Below are positions 17,573-27,413 of a stretch of DNA of 64,000 bases, piece by piece. The notes beneath the pieces were generated by a model. That model was not told the origin of the DNA, searched no databases, and was given only the letters and a program-made list of their open reading frames with translations. A program made the position numbers and the translations under genes. The first letter of the stretch is position 1. Each line of letters opens with the position of its first letter. Source of the DNA: Leptolyngbya sp. Cla-17 (lineage in GTDB: Bacteria; Cyanobacteriota; Cyanobacteriia; Leptolyngbyales; Leptolyngbyaceae); assembly GCF_016807185.1 (NCBI RefSeq), contig NZ_JAEVYN010000001.1, forward strand, positions 496,001 to 560,000, written 5' to 3'.

Positions 17573-19330
17573 CTACATTCTTTCCAAAACAAGGATGCCT
17601 AAAAGTGAAAGTCCTAATTTGAGAGTGTTGGCAGTAAGATTACAAAGAGCTAAGCGAGATGTGCGGAGTGGTTCTTCGGCTTGCAAAACCGGGCAGCGAT
17701 CGTAAAACTGATTAAATTTTTGACTCAGTTCAAACAAATACTGACACAGCCGATTGGGAAATAACTCTTGACCCACTTGAGCAATGATTTCATCAAGTTG
17801 AAGTAAATGTTTTGCTAAAGTAAACTCAGTTTCATCTCGTAGCAAAACCTTGAGATTGGTTCCTAGCTGCTCAAAATCAATCTGTCCCTTGCGAGTAATG
17901 CCTTGAATGCGGACATAGGCATAGAGCATGTAAGGAGCCGTATTACCGTTGAGCGCCAACATTTTGTCGAAACTGAAAATATAACTGCCGGTGCGATTTT
18001 GGCTCAAGTCAGCGTATTTCACCGAGCCAATACCCACCACTTGGGCAACGTGGGCAATAAAGCCCTCAGTTTCTTGCCGACCTTCCTCTTGGATGCGCGT
18101 TTCTAAATCGGTTCGAGCGCGGTTCACAGCTTCATCGAGCAACTCTCGTAGCCGGACGGTTTCACCTGATCGCGTCTTCAGTTTTTTGCCATCGTCTCCT
18201 AGCACCAACCCAAAGGGCACATGCACCACTTCCACTGTGTCGGGTAGCCATCCGGCTCGTTGCGCTACCTGAAACACCTGGGCAAAATGGTTAGACTGGC
18301 CCATATCGGTCAGGTATAAAATGCGCTCTGCTTGATCTTGCTGAATGCGGTAGCGAATGGCAGCTAAATCAGTAGTGGCATAGTTATATCCGCCATCCGA
18401 CTTTTGCACAATCAGCGGTAAAGGTTCCCCCTCTTTATTGGTAAACCCCTCCAGAAATACGCATCTAGCACCTTGATCGGTGACTAGCAAGCCGAGCTTT
18501 TCTAGATCCGTCGCCACATCGGATAACAGTGAGTTATAAAACGATTCCCCGCGCTCCGTCAGGGTGACATCTAGCAAGGCGTAAATAATTTGAAATTCGC
18601 GGCGAGACTGATCGCAGAGCAATCGCCATGCTTTCAAGGTGTCTTCTGCGCCCGATTGCAGCCGCACCACTTCTTGCCGAGCGGTGTCGCGAAAGGCTTC
18701 ATCCTCATCAAATCGCTGTTTGGCTTTTTTGTAGAAGGCGACCAAATCACCGAGATCAATTGCGTCAGCGGTGATTAACGCTTCTGGTGCAGCTTCTCGC
18801 AAATAGGTGATCAACATGCCAAATTGAGTCCCCCAATCGCCAACATGATTGAGCCGTAGGACATCATGTCCCTGAAATTCCAAAACGCGAGCGATCGAAT
18901 CTCCAATGATGGTTGATCGCAAATGCCCCACATGCATTTCCTTGGCAATATTGGGACTGGAAAAATCCACAATCACCCGCTGTGATTTTGCCACATGCTC
19001 TACGCCCAAGCGATCATCCGCCAGCATAGTGCCTAGCTGCTTTTCTAAATAGTCCGTTTTTAGCCTCAGATTGATAAAGCCGGGACCTGCAACAGTCGGT
19101 AGTTCACACAGATCGCTGACGTTTAAGTGCTGCACAATTTGTTCAGCGATCGCTCGGGGTGCTTGACCCAGCGACTTTGCCAGAGCCATCGCCACATTCG
19201 CTTGATAGTCTCCAAACTTGGGATTGCTAGCAGGTACCAAAATCGGATCGACAGTGGCATATTCCGTGCCAAAAGCGACGCTGAGTGCTTGCTCTAAGCG
19301 CTTTTTTAATTCGGCGATCGTAAGAATCAT
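17573..19330 (-). CDS. argS: Arginyl-tRNA synthetase
   Basis: The 585-residue class I synthetase charges tRNA-Arg. The N-terminal ArgRS additional domain is followed by the HIGH-like block SPNIAKEMHVGHLRSTIIGD (about residues 125-144). The catalytic fold includes DMGQSNHFAQVFQVAQRAGW and LVLGDDGKKLKTRSGE, in the place of the KMSKS loop. The C-terminal anticodon-binding domain ends in LFELSQKFNQFYDRCPVL. Length and ends are normal. It is downstream of nadC on the same strand with about 125 bases between. Confidence 0.97.
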   Translation of the reverse strand: MILTIAELKKRLEQALSVAFGTEYATVDPILVPASNPKFGDYQANVAMALAKSLGQAPRAIAEQIVQHLNVSDLCELPTVAGPGFINLRLKTDYLEKQLGTMLADDRLGVEHVAKSQRVIVDFSSPNIAKEMHVGHLRSTIIGDSIARVLEFQGHDVLRLNHVGDWGTQFGMLITYLREAAPEALITADAIDLGDLVAFYKKAKQRFDEDEAFRDTARQEVVRLQSGAEDTLKAWRLLCDQSRREFQIIYALLDVTLTERGESFYNSLLSDVATDLEKLGLLVTDQGARCVFLEGFTNKEGEPLPLIVQKSDGGYNYATTDLAAIRYRIQQDQAERILYLTDMGQSNHFAQVFQVAQRAGWLPDTVEVVHVPFGLVLGDDGKKLKTRSGETVRLRELLDEAVNRARTDLETRIQEEGRQETEGFIAHVAQVVGIGSVKYADLSQNRTGSYIFSFDKMLALNGNTAPYMLYAYVRIQGITRKGQIDFEQLGTNLKVLLRDETEFTLAKHLLQLDEIIAQVGQELFPNRLCQYLFELSQKFNQFYDRCPVLQAEEPLRTSRLALCNLTANTLKLGLSLLGILVLERM

Positions 19331-19455
19331 AAAACTATCAACGTCCTAATTTCGAGCAGCAGTGGTTACACTACTCTCATCGTTACAAATAAAATTCGGC
19401 AGAAGACCTATTTTGCCTTGTTTTGGCGATCGTATATTTAGAATTCTTTGCTCAG

Positions 19456-20319
19456 CTATTGTATTCTCATGCTTATATCTAGCCAGGTGGAACGAGTAAT
19501 GGGGGCACTGCTAGAAATATAATCCACTCCGGTTTGAGCAACCGAGCGGATAGTTTCTAGGGTAACGTTCCCAGACGCTTCAATTTTGATGCGAGGATTG
19601 GCTTGGCGAATCATAGCAACTGCCTGCTGCATGGATTTCAAGGGCATATTGTCCAACATAATAATATCTGCACCATGCTCGATGGCTTCCCGAACTTGAT
19701 CGAGTTGTTCAGTTTCTACTTCAATCGTGAGCGGGTAGGGAACATGCCCCCGAATGCGGGCGATCGCGGTGGCAATTCCTCCAACCGCCGCAATGTGGTT
19801 ATCTTTTAGCATGACTCCATCATCTAACCCCATGCGATGGTTCACGGCTCCCCCAACCTGCGTTGCGTATTTTTCCAGTAGCCTTAGCCCTGGGGTGGTT
19901 TTGCGAGTATCGACTAACTGAGTTGGCAAATCGGCAATTTGATTCACATACTGACGAGTCATAGTGGCGATCCCACTCAGGCGCATGACAAGGTTCAATG
20001 CCACCCGCTCACCGGTAAGCAACGCATCCATCGCCCCAGAGATTTTGGCGATCGCTTGACCGCGCTCATAGTTCTCGCCTTCTTGGGCAATGGGTTCAAA
20101 TGAAACTTGATCATTAAGCAGTTGAAACACCCGTCCGGCGATGGGCAATCCGGCAATGATGCCTGCTTCTTTCACAATCCATTGGGCATGACCGATCGGA
20201 GCTTTCCCTTCAAAAAGAGCAGCCGTTGAGCGATCGCCCCGACCCATATCTTCCAGCAGCCAACTCCGCAACAACGGGTCTAACAGAATGGATGCAGGCA
20301 CACTAGTAAAACGTTTCAT
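19456..20319 (-). CDS. nadC: Nicotinate-nucleotide pyrophosphorylase
   Basis: The enzyme makes nicotinate mononucleotide from quinolinate and PRPP in de novo NAD synthesis. The 287-residue length is right. Motifs include EDMGRGDRSTAALF near the N-terminus, NLVMRLSGIATMTRQYV, DTRKTTPGLRLLEKYATQVG, GGAVNHRMGLDDGVMLKDNH and DIIMLDNMP, covering the phosphoribosyl and quinolinate sites. It starts about 38 bases after the stop of the cyaC-like gene on the same strand, so the two may share a transcript, though no functional link is obvious. Confidence 0.96.
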   Translation of the reverse strand: MKRFTSVPASILLDPLLRSWLLEDMGRGDRSTAALFEGKAPIGHAQWIVKEAGIIAGLPIAGRVFQLLNDQVSFEPIAQEGENYERGQAIAKISGAMDALLTGERVALNLVMRLSGIATMTRQYVNQIADLPTQLVDTRKTTPGLRLLEKYATQVGGAVNHRMGLDDGVMLKDNHIAAVGGIATAIARIRGHVPYPLTIEVETEQLDQVREAIEHGADIIMLDNMPLKSMQQAVAMIRQANPRIKIEASGNVTLETIRSVAQTGVDYISSSAPITRSTWLDISMRIQ

Positions 20320-20357
20320 CGATGCAACCGAACCTTTAATTGACTCATATTCGGTCT

Positions 20358-23300
20358 CTACCTATCTCTAGGTTCAGGAGTAACGACAAAGGTCAAGACC
20401 GTTTCATCTATCCCTTTCAGCTCTAACGGGCTAAATTTAACGATTTCGTCTTCTTCCAGATAGTCAGCAACCGCCGCAGAGACAAGAATACAATCTGGGT
20501 CAGCGACTTCTTGAATCCGAGCAGCAATGTTAACGCTGGGACCAATTGCGGTGTAATCCGATCGCTCAGAGGAGCCAAACATGCCCACGACCGCTGTGCC
20601 TTGATGAATGCCGCAACGGAACTGCACTTGGCTGATCCCCTGCTCCTGCCACCGTTGGTTTAAGGTTTGCAGCGCTCGCCGCATCTCACGAGCCGAGGCA
20701 ATGGCACGACGAACTTGTTCATTGGGAGACAGTTCTTCGGGTGCGCCAAATAGCACAAGAATGGCATCGCCCATGAACTTGTCGATGGTGCCACCATTAT
20801 TAAATATGACATGAGTCATCTCTGCCAGATATTCATTCAACAACTCGGCAACCCGGCGCGATCGCAGAGTATTTGAAAGTTGGGTGAAACCGACAATATC
20901 GCTAAATAGCACCGTGACCAACCGTGGCTCAGGTCGGAGATCCAACACCAGCTCACCTTGGGCAGCGCGATCAACCATTGAAGCGGGCAAAAACCGCTTC
21001 AGCACCGATTCTGTCAAATATTGATTCAACTCAGCCACACGCCGCTCATTTGCCTTCAGCGCCAGCAGGTTGCGTACTTCAGCCAACAATTCGCGATCGT
21101 TGAACGGCTTGGATAAGTAGGCATCAGCTCCCTGTTCTGTTCCTTCAATGCGCGTATTCTCATCCACCTTTGCAGTCAGAAGAATCACGGGAACCCCTTT
21201 AAGACTGTCATCCAGACGAATCAACCGGATTAAGTCTAAGCCAGACACATGGGGCATCATCAAGTCTGTCACAATTAAGTGTGGGGTATAGGCTTGAGCC
21301 GTTTTATAGCCTTCTGCTCCATTGCGGGCAGTTTGAACCTGATATCCCTTTTCTCGCAAAATGCTAGAAACGTAAGTCCGCACATCTGGATTATCGTCTA
21401 CCACCAGTACTCGGCCGTCTTCAGGATGAATCGCAGTAGAATCACTCGCAGCGCTTTGAACCATTGAAAGAGAAAGGCCATCCAGGTTCAGCATAGATGC
21501 TGTATCAGAGGCTTGAGTTCCTTCAATGTCTGATAATTCGACAGCGGCCCGATTGGGTTGCAACTCTGCCTGCACGTCAATCACTTGTTGAGGTGGTAGG
21601 TGAGCAACTCCAGTCTGAATCCAAACGGTAAAGGTAGTTCCTTCGCCATAGGTCGAGTCTACCGAAATCTGCCCCCCATGGAGTTCAACCAGTTCTTTGA
21701 CTAGCGCTAGTCCTAAACCGCTGCCTTCATGGCTGCGATTAGCAGAACCCTCTGCCTGACGGAACCGCTCAAATAAATGGGGAATTTGGTCTGGACGGAT
21801 ACCAATGCCCGTATCAATCACTTGAAGTAAGCAGTGATCCCCAGCAGGTTTTAGCAAAACTGTGATGGAGCCACCCGTGGGAGTAAATTTCATGGCGTTG
21901 GACAAGAGGTTGTAAAGCACCTTGTCAAATTTTTCTAGGTCTAGATAAGCCTCTGGACAGGATTGAAGCTGGGTAATTAGACGAATATCTTTGCGATCGC
22001 AGTAGGCGCGAAAGGAATCCACCGTTTGGCTAACAAATTCCACCAAGTCGGCAGGGCGAAAACTGGGCTGCATCCGTTTTGCATCCAATCGCTGTAAATC
22101 TAAAAGCTGATTGACCAACCGCAGCAAACGGCGAGAGTTTCGCAGAGCAATGACGGATTGTTCATAGGAAAGTCCTTGCTCTTTGGCAACGGCCCCTTCT
22201 AAGGGACCAATTGTTAGAGTCAAGGGTGTGCGAAATTCATGGGAAATATTTTGGAAGAATTCAGTCTTTTGGCGATCGAGTTCTAATAGTTGTTCTGCCT
22301 GTTGTCGAGTCTTTTGGTACAATCGCGCTTGCTGAACGGCGATCGCGGCTTGGGCTGCCACTGCCTGCGTCAACTCAATTTCGGACAAACTCCACCGTCG
22401 AGGCTGATGATTTTGTCGTAAGGAAATGCTGCCAATAATCTTGCCATCCGACAACAGTGGCACCACGAGCAGTGCCCGCGTCGGGTTGCGGAAGGTTTGC
22501 TCCTCCACCTGCATTTCGGGATACAGTTCCAAATCGTTCAGCACTACAGGCTGCTTCGTTAGCATTAATTGCCTTAGTACTGGGTTGCGCTCAATTGGCA
22601 CAACAGATTTTGGCAAAGGACGAGTATCATCCTCCAAGTCCAACGAACTATTTTGCTGAGGCTGAAAAGCTGAATTAATTGCTGTAGTAGTTGCCTCGTT
22701 TACGGGAATTTCTTTTTGAGAAAGGGAATATCCTGGATAAGCCGCATCATGCAAGCCAACACACTGCACATATTCATCCGTTTCGGTCCATAAAGACAAA
22801 GCACAGCCATCAGCCCGAAGGACCTGTCCAAGCTGTTGAGTAATCGCAGCAAAAATATCTTGAGGATCAAGACTCGAACGAATGGCGGTTGTAATGGTGT
22901 TAATTAGCGCTTCCCGTTTTGCCAGTGCTTGCAATTGTTCATAAGCGCGGGCTTGTGCCAGTGTTAAAGCTGCTTGATCAGCCACCATCGTTAAAAGCTG
23001 CACTTCGTCATCCTGCCAAGGGCGCGAGTGTCCACATTGATGCAGCGCTAAAATTGCAATTAATTCGTGTTGATAGCACAAAGGGACAATCAAGCTGGAT
23101 TGGATGTTGACTTCGTGATAAGCCTGTCGCAGTTGTTGAGCTTGTGTAGTGTCTAGCTGTAGGCGATCGTCTGTTCCAGCATTTTGAATGATTTGAATAT
23201 CTTGTGTTGCCCAAATCGTCTGAAAAAGCGCATCTCGCAATGGAGTTGATCGCGCATGGGCGGCCTGTTCAATCGAATCTATCCGAGGAACCAAAGACGT

Positions 23301-23927
23301 TGATTCCGTTCCCTGCTCTTCGTATGCGCTGACATAGACAAAATTGTCTTCATCAAAGCGTCCATCTTGAAAAGGTGATACCAAGCAGTAGCTAGTTTCA
23401 AAAATATGACCAACGGTTTGACCAATAGTTTGCAAGATTTGCCGATAGCTAAGAGCACTGCGAATAGTGCTGGTGACTGCATTTAATAGGGATTCTTGCC
23501 GGAGCGATCGCCGCAACTCCTGCGTGCGAGTTTTGAGCACGGTATGGGTGTCTGCTGCCTGCCGCACCACTACCTTCAATTCTTCATCATCCCAAGGCTT
23601 CGTAACATACTTAAATACCTTGCCGGAATTGATGGCTTCTACCAAATCTTCTACATCTGTGTAGCCTGTCAAAATAATTCGGATAATGTCTGGATACTGA
23701 GTAGCCGTTAAGCTAAGAAACTCAGTACCGCTCATATGTGGCATTCGCTGATCAGAAATGATGACAGCGACATCGCCCTCATTAGATAAAATCTCTAGTG
23801 CGGCTGGGCCGTTTTCCGCACGCAACACTTTAAATTCTCGGTAGAACGTGCGGTAAAGCAGGTCTAAATTGTCTGGTTCATCATCCACCACCAGAATTTT
23901 TGGTTTGCTATTCGGCTGGGCTTTCAT
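20358..23927 (-). CDS. cyaC: CyaC-type hybrid histidine kinase / adenylate cyclase
   Basis: The 1189-residue protein has, in order: a receiver domain (about 10-125, phospho-acceptor Asp in IISDQRMP), two GAF-like sensor domains (about 165-335 and 355-535), a histidine kinase (H-box NISHEFRTPLTLTIGPLEG; ATPase motifs NLLSNAMKF, DTGIGI, GSGLGLALVKELVELHGG), a second receiver (about 838-955, Asp in IVTDLMMP) and a class III cyclase (from about 1000; metal sites LFSDIVGFTQLS and DKFMGDAILVLFG; SDYTAIGPSVNIAARI). The receiver-GAF-kinase-receiver-cyclase order is that of CyaC in Anabaena and Spirulina, a light or redox-responsive cAMP source. The second GAF-like domain is unusual by my memory of CyaC. 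The start at 23927 follows an AGGAG site; upstream in-frame Met is less likely. Confidence 0.85.
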   Translation of the reverse strand: MKAQPNSKPKILVVDDEPDNLDLLYRTFYREFKVLRAENGPAALEILSNEGDVAVIISDQRMPHMSGTEFLSLTATQYPDIIRIILTGYTDVEDLVEAINSGKVFKYVTKPWDDEELKVVVRQAADTHTVLKTRTQELRRSLRQESLLNAVTSTIRSALSYRQILQTIGQTVGHIFETSYCLVSPFQDGRFDEDNFVYVSAYEEQGTESTSLVPRIDSIEQAAHARSTPLRDALFQTIWATQDIQIIQNAGTDDRLQLDTTQAQQLRQAYHEVNIQSSLIVPLCYQHELIAILALHQCGHSRPWQDDEVQLLTMVADQAALTLAQARAYEQLQALAKREALINTITTAIRSSLDPQDIFAAITQQLGQVLRADGCALSLWTETDEYVQCVGLHDAAYPGYSLSQKEIPVNEATTTAINSAFQPQQNSSLDLEDDTRPLPKSVVPIERNPVLRQLMLTKQPVVLNDLELYPEMQVEEQTFRNPTRALLVVPLLSDGKIIGSISLRQNHQPRRWSLSEIELTQAVAAQAAIAVQQARLYQKTRQQAEQLLELDRQKTEFFQNISHEFRTPLTLTIGPLEGAVAKEQGLSYEQSVIALRNSRRLLRLVNQLLDLQRLDAKRMQPSFRPADLVEFVSQTVDSFRAYCDRKDIRLITQLQSCPEAYLDLEKFDKVLYNLLSNAMKFTPTGGSITVLLKPAGDHCLLQVIDTGIGIRPDQIPHLFERFRQAEGSANRSHEGSGLGLALVKELVELHGGQISVDSTYGEGTTFTVWIQTGVAHLPPQQVIDVQAELQPNRAAVELSDIEGTQASDTASMLNLDGLSLSMVQSAASDSTAIHPEDGRVLVVDDNPDVRTYVSSILREKGYQVQTARNGAEGYKTAQAYTPHLIVTDLMMPHVSGLDLIRLIRLDDSLKGVPVILLTAKVDENTRIEGTEQGADAYLSKPFNDRELLAEVRNLLALKANERRVAELNQYLTESVLKRFLPASMVDRAAQGELVLDLRPEPRLVTVLFSDIVGFTQLSNTLRSRRVAELLNEYLAEMTHVIFNNGGTIDKFMGDAILVLFGAPEELSPNEQVRRAIASAREMRRALQTLNQRWQEQGISQVQFRCGIHQGTAVVGMFGSSERSDYTAIGPSVNIAARIQEVADPDCILVSAAVADYLEEDEIVKFSPLELKGIDETVLTFVVTPEPRDR

Positions 23928-24467
23928 GAACCGCTCTCCTGTTATAAGGGCAGTTGGATCAAAAATCCTTTGGTCAAACAGGAAGTCTTCCAAAGCAAAA
24001 GGTTAAATAATCTGTTCTTCAACTGTTTCAGCACCCAGATTGCACCCCAATTATTTTAATCTTGTATACCACTATGGCATCTACAAGGTTAGGTCAAGAT
24101 TATTTAGTACGGATTCCAGAGCCATCCAACTCCTGGATTAAAATCTACAAAGATTACAAAATGTAACTTGAATAGAAGCGTCAGGGATGAGCCTTGCTTT
24201 TTAGATTGCCCTTTCCAAAGCAGTTTGTAACGCAGTATCAACTAGTTCACTGACTTTGCTGAAATGAATATCAGAAAAAATATTAATGCGATTAAAGTAA
24301 ATCGGGCATAATCATTTTGGGTTAGTTCATACCTTCAACTAAAGTGTAAGAGCTTTTTAATCTGAATTTAAAGTTGGATAATAGACGTACTTCGCAAAGT
24401 ATTTTTTAAGACTTTAGGAATCAGAAAACCTTGCCGCTGTTCATTTTGCCTAGAGTGCTTCAATAAC
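23928..24467. other. Divergent intergenic region cyaC / nrdR
   Basis: About 540 AT-rich bases upstream of both genes. No open frame, tRNA or terminator stands out. The promoters of cyaC (minus) and nrdR (plus) should lie here. Confidence 0.45.
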
Positions 24468-25028
24468 ATGCGCTGTCCTTTTTGTCAGCACGGCGACAAC
24501 CGTGTCCTTGAATCGCGTTCCGCAGAAGCGGGTCAGAGTGTTCGGCGACGGCGCGAATGTTTGAAATGTTCTCGTCGATTTACAACCTACGAACGGATTG
24601 AATTTATCCCCGTCACCGTAATCAAGCGCAATGGCGATCGCCAATCATTCGATCGATACAAACTCCTGAAAGGAATCGTTCGCGCCTGCGAAAAAACAGG
24701 AATTTCTGCTCCTCGAATGGAAAACATCGTAGATGAAATCGAATCTGACCTACAGCAGCGTTTGATTCGAGAAGTTCCCAGCAGCGAAATCGGTGAACTC
24801 GTTTTAAATAACCTGAAAGCCCTAAGTGAAGTAGCTTACATTCGCTTCGCATCAGTATACCGAAAATTTCAAGGCATTCGTGATTTTGTTGATACCCTTG
24901 CGCACTTGCAAAGCAGTCACCCTAAAGCTGAGACAAAAATTAGACCTACAGATGGTGCAAACCAAGCTGTATCCATAGATCTGTCTGAACCAGACGATAA
25001 CTCTGTGCATACCGTCTCTACAACGTGA
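24468..25028 (+). CDS. nrdR: Transcriptional repressor NrdR
   Basis: NrdR is the zinc-ribbon and ATP-cone regulator of ribonucleotide reductase genes. The N-terminus has the zinc ribbon (MRCPFCQHGDNRVLESR, then ECLKCSRRFTTYERIE) and the ATP-cone follows (VIKRNGDRQSFDRYKLLKGI through YIRFASVYRKF). The first 150 residues match the normal family length. The last 35 residues are an extra polar tail rich in Thr, Ser and Asp, as in some cyanobacterial members. It stands upstream of rpsA on the same strand with a 221-base gap. No nrd genes are in the window. Confidence 0.95.
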   Translation: MRCPFCQHGDNRVLESRSAEAGQSVRRRRECLKCSRRFTTYERIEFIPVTVIKRNGDRQSFDRYKLLKGIVRACEKTGISAPRMENIVDEIESDLQQRLIREVPSSEIGELVLNNLKALSEVAYIRFASVYRKFQGIRDFVDTLAHLQSSHPKAETKIRPTDGANQAVSIDLSEPDDNSVHTVSTT

Positions 25029-25249
25029 AAAGCACTGCCTCAAAAAACTTTTCTCTGATCTATTTTTCCTAGGGCGTGCATAGGGCGAGTGGTTAAGGTA
25101 TGATAGTCCTTCCGAGCCTAAATCGATTTGAACGTTTAGATCTTCTACACTGTGAATAGGAGATTTCCAGGTGTGGTAACCCGTTATGGCGTGCTTACCC
25201 ATCAAGGAGGCAAACTTTACACGGAGATAACTACCAGGAAACGATTCGC

Positions 25250-26350
25250 ATGGTCAATCAGGACACATTAACGCTAGATATTGGCTTCACTTACGAAGAC
25301 TTCGCTTCAAAACTAGATGATTATGATTATCACTTCAACCCAGGCGACGTAGTCGCAGGGACAGTGTTTAGTCTAGAGCCACGAGGCGCTCTGATTGATA
25401 TAGGCGCTAAAACGGCTGCCTACATTCCAATTCAAGAGATGTCAATTAACCGGATTGATACTCCTGAAGAAGTTCTGCAGTCTAACGAAACTCGTGAGTT
25501 TTACATTCTTGCAGACGAAAACGAAGATGGGCAGTTAACGCTTTCTATTCGCCGCATTGAATATATGCGAGCATGGGAACGAGTTCGTCAACTTCAGACA
25601 GAAGACGCTACAGTCCGGTCTCTGGTTTTTGCAACTAATAGAGGTGGTGCTCTAGTCAGAATCGAAGGGCTGAGAGGCTTTATTCCTGGCTCTCATATTA
25701 GCACCCGTAAACCCAAGGAGGAGCTCGTCGGTGAAGAGTTGCCCCTCAAGTTTTTGGAAGTAGATGAAGAGCGTAATCGCCTTGTATTGAGCCATCGTCG
25801 TGCGCTGGTTGAGCGTAAGATGAACAAACTCGAAGTGGGCGAAGTGGTAATTGGAACCGTGCGCGGTATCAAGCCATACGGTGCGTTTATTGATATTGGT
25901 GGTGTCAGTGGGTTGCTGCATATTTCAGAGATTTCCCACGATCATATTGATACGCCTCATAGTGTTTTCAATGTCAATGACGAACTAAAGGTCATGATTA
26001 TTGATCTGGATGCTGATCGCGGGCGGATTTCTCTTTCCACTAAGCAGCTTGAGCCAGAACCCGGTGATATGGTGAAGAATCCTCAGGTAGTCTATGACAA
26101 GGCTGAGGAGATGGCGGTGAAATATCGGGAACAGATCTTGGCAAAACAGCAGGGAATTTTGATTGAAGAAATTTCTCCATCTGTTGAAGATGATGTTCCT
26201 AGTGCCATGGAGGAAGCTGAAATTCCTAGTGCTATGGAGGAAGCTGAGGTTCCCCCAGCCATTGAAGAGGACGTTCCTGATGCAATAGAGGAAGAAAGTC
26301 CTGCTACAACAACTGAGGTTGAGAAAGTTTCTGCCTCTGTTGAAGAGTAA
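25250..26350 (+). CDS. rpsA: 30S ribosomal protein S1
   Basis: The 366-residue protein has three S1 OB-fold domains, as is usual for cyanobacterial S1: DVVAGTVFSLEPRGALIDIG (about 32-105), a middle copy (about 120-185) with GALVRIEGLRGFIPGSHIST, and the best-conserved VVIGTVRGIKPYGAFIDIGG (about 200-270). It helps the ribosome bind mRNA. The acidic C-terminal tail contains a repeated PSAMEEAEI / PPAIEEDV motif. A ribosome-binding element is not obvious next to the ATG, although AAGGAGG lies about 45 bases upstream. A strong terminator follows. Confidence 0.96.
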   Translation: MVNQDTLTLDIGFTYEDFASKLDDYDYHFNPGDVVAGTVFSLEPRGALIDIGAKTAAYIPIQEMSINRIDTPEEVLQSNETREFYILADENEDGQLTLSIRRIEYMRAWERVRQLQTEDATVRSLVFATNRGGALVRIEGLRGFIPGSHISTRKPKEELVGEELPLKFLEVDEERNRLVLSHRRALVERKMNKLEVGEVVIGTVRGIKPYGAFIDIGGVSGLLHISEISHDHIDTPHSVFNVNDELKVMIIDLDADRGRISLSTKQLEPEPGDMVKNPQVVYDKAEEMAVKYREQILAKQQGILIEEISPSVEDDVPSAMEEAEIPSAMEEAEVPPAIEEDVPDAIEEESPATTTEVEKVSASVEE

Positions 26351-26389
26351 TTTTGTAGCTTCTCAAGCCTGTATTTAATTCGTTTTTTT

Positions 26390-26421
26390 AAGAAGAGGTA
26401 TCTTTCCTCTTCTTTTTTTTT
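26390..26421 (+). terminator. Intrinsic terminator of rpsA
   Basis: AAGAAGAGG pairs with CCTCTTCTT around a 7-base loop and is followed by a run of T. It lies 40 bases after the rpsA stop and just before the HAD gene start. Confidence 0.93.
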
Positions 26422-26445
26422 GCAGTGTTTCCCAAAAAGAACTTT

Positions 26446-27189
26446 ATGACCTTAATTCAGTGTGAAACAGCGTGCTTTGAGAACATTGAAGCTGTTATTT
26501 TTGATAAAGATGGGACGTTGGCGAATTCTCACGTTTTTTCGAGGAATTTGGCTCAAAAGCGTGCTCGATTGATTGATGCTCAAATTCCTGGAGTTCAAGA
26601 GCCTCTGCTGATGGCCTTTGGGGTGGAGGGCGATCGTCTTAATCCGGCTGGATTAATGGCAGTAGGAACACGTTTGGAAAACGAAATTGCTGCCGCCGCT
26701 TATGTGGCTGAAACTGGACGCGATTGGATGGAAGCGCTGAGCGTTGTCCGATCTGCTTTTCTGGAGGCGGATCGAGTTTTTGACCGCAAAGCAGATAGCA
26801 CACCCCTTTATGCAGGGGCAAAAGAACTGATGCAAGCGATCGCTCAAGCCAATCTCAAAATCGGTATTTTATCTTCAGATACCACCGCTAACGTGCAAGA
26901 TTTTGTGGATAAATACGAGTTAAATACGCTCGTTCAACTTGCCATGGGAAGTGATACCGGATTAAGTAAACCTAATCCAGAACTGCTTCGACAAGCTTGT
27001 GCAGCTTTAGATGTGTTGCCTGAACACGCGATCGTCATTGGAGACTCTGCTGCCGACATAGAAATGGCTTGCGCCGCAAATGCTGCTGGGTGTATTGGCG
27101 TGATGTGGGAGCAAATTAATCCAGCCTCTCTTAAACAAGCGAATGCTTTAGTACATACCTTCACAGCCATTCAAATTGTTTCAACCTAA
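26446..27189 (+). CDS. HAD-superfamily hydrolase, phosphatase type
   Basis: The 247-residue protein carries all HAD motifs: EAVIFDKDGTLANS (nucleophile and acid Asp), ILSSDTTANVQ (motif II), SKPNPELL (motif III Lys) and VIGDSAADIEMACAANAAG (motif IV). An all-helical cap lies between motifs I and II, as in phosphoglycolate phosphatase-like and pyrophosphatase-like members. The substrate cannot be told from sequence. I use the ATG at 26446; an in-frame GTG at 26425 lies right against the rpsA terminator and is less likely. metK follows 224 bases later on the same strand. Confidence 0.85.
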   Translation: MTLIQCETACFENIEAVIFDKDGTLANSHVFSRNLAQKRARLIDAQIPGVQEPLLMAFGVEGDRLNPAGLMAVGTRLENEIAAAAYVAETGRDWMEALSVVRSAFLEADRVFDRKADSTPLYAGAKELMQAIAQANLKIGILSSDTTANVQDFVDKYELNTLVQLAMGSDTGLSKPNPELLRQACAALDVLPEHAIVIGDSAADIEMACAANAAGCIGVMWEQINPASLKQANALVHTFTAIQIVST

Positions 27190-27339
27190 CAACTTTTGGG
27201 GGAGCGCTAAGGTTACATTCTTTGAGTTCTTATCTACCTTTCAACCTTCACTTCATCCGAGTGCCCACAAATGCTATGATCCGCTGAAGTCTAATCATTT
27301 TGTATATTTACAGATAAATTAGGTATAACGCCCGATTGA

Positions 27340-27364
27340 CTAGCAAATATGTTTGCTGGTTTTT
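27340..27364 (+). terminator. Hairpin plus T-run upstream of metK
   Basis: CTAGCAAA pairs with TTTGCTGG (two pairs are wobble or end pairs) around TATG, followed by five T. It lies 150 bases after the HAD gene stop and about 50 bases before the metK start. It may end the HAD transcript, or act in the metK leader if a promoter lies just upstream (TTGTAT at 27300 and TATAAC at 27324 are 18 apart). Confidence 0.5.
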
Positions 27365-27413
27365 AAAGACTCAACTTTGTTTGTTAACTCTAGTGTGAAG
27401 AGAGGAGTTATCC

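Noticed and set aside
25029..25249. Possible leader RNA upstream of rpsA
   Set aside because: A TATGAT box and an AAGGAGG motif are visible, but there is no matching -35 box and no clear fold, so no site was called.
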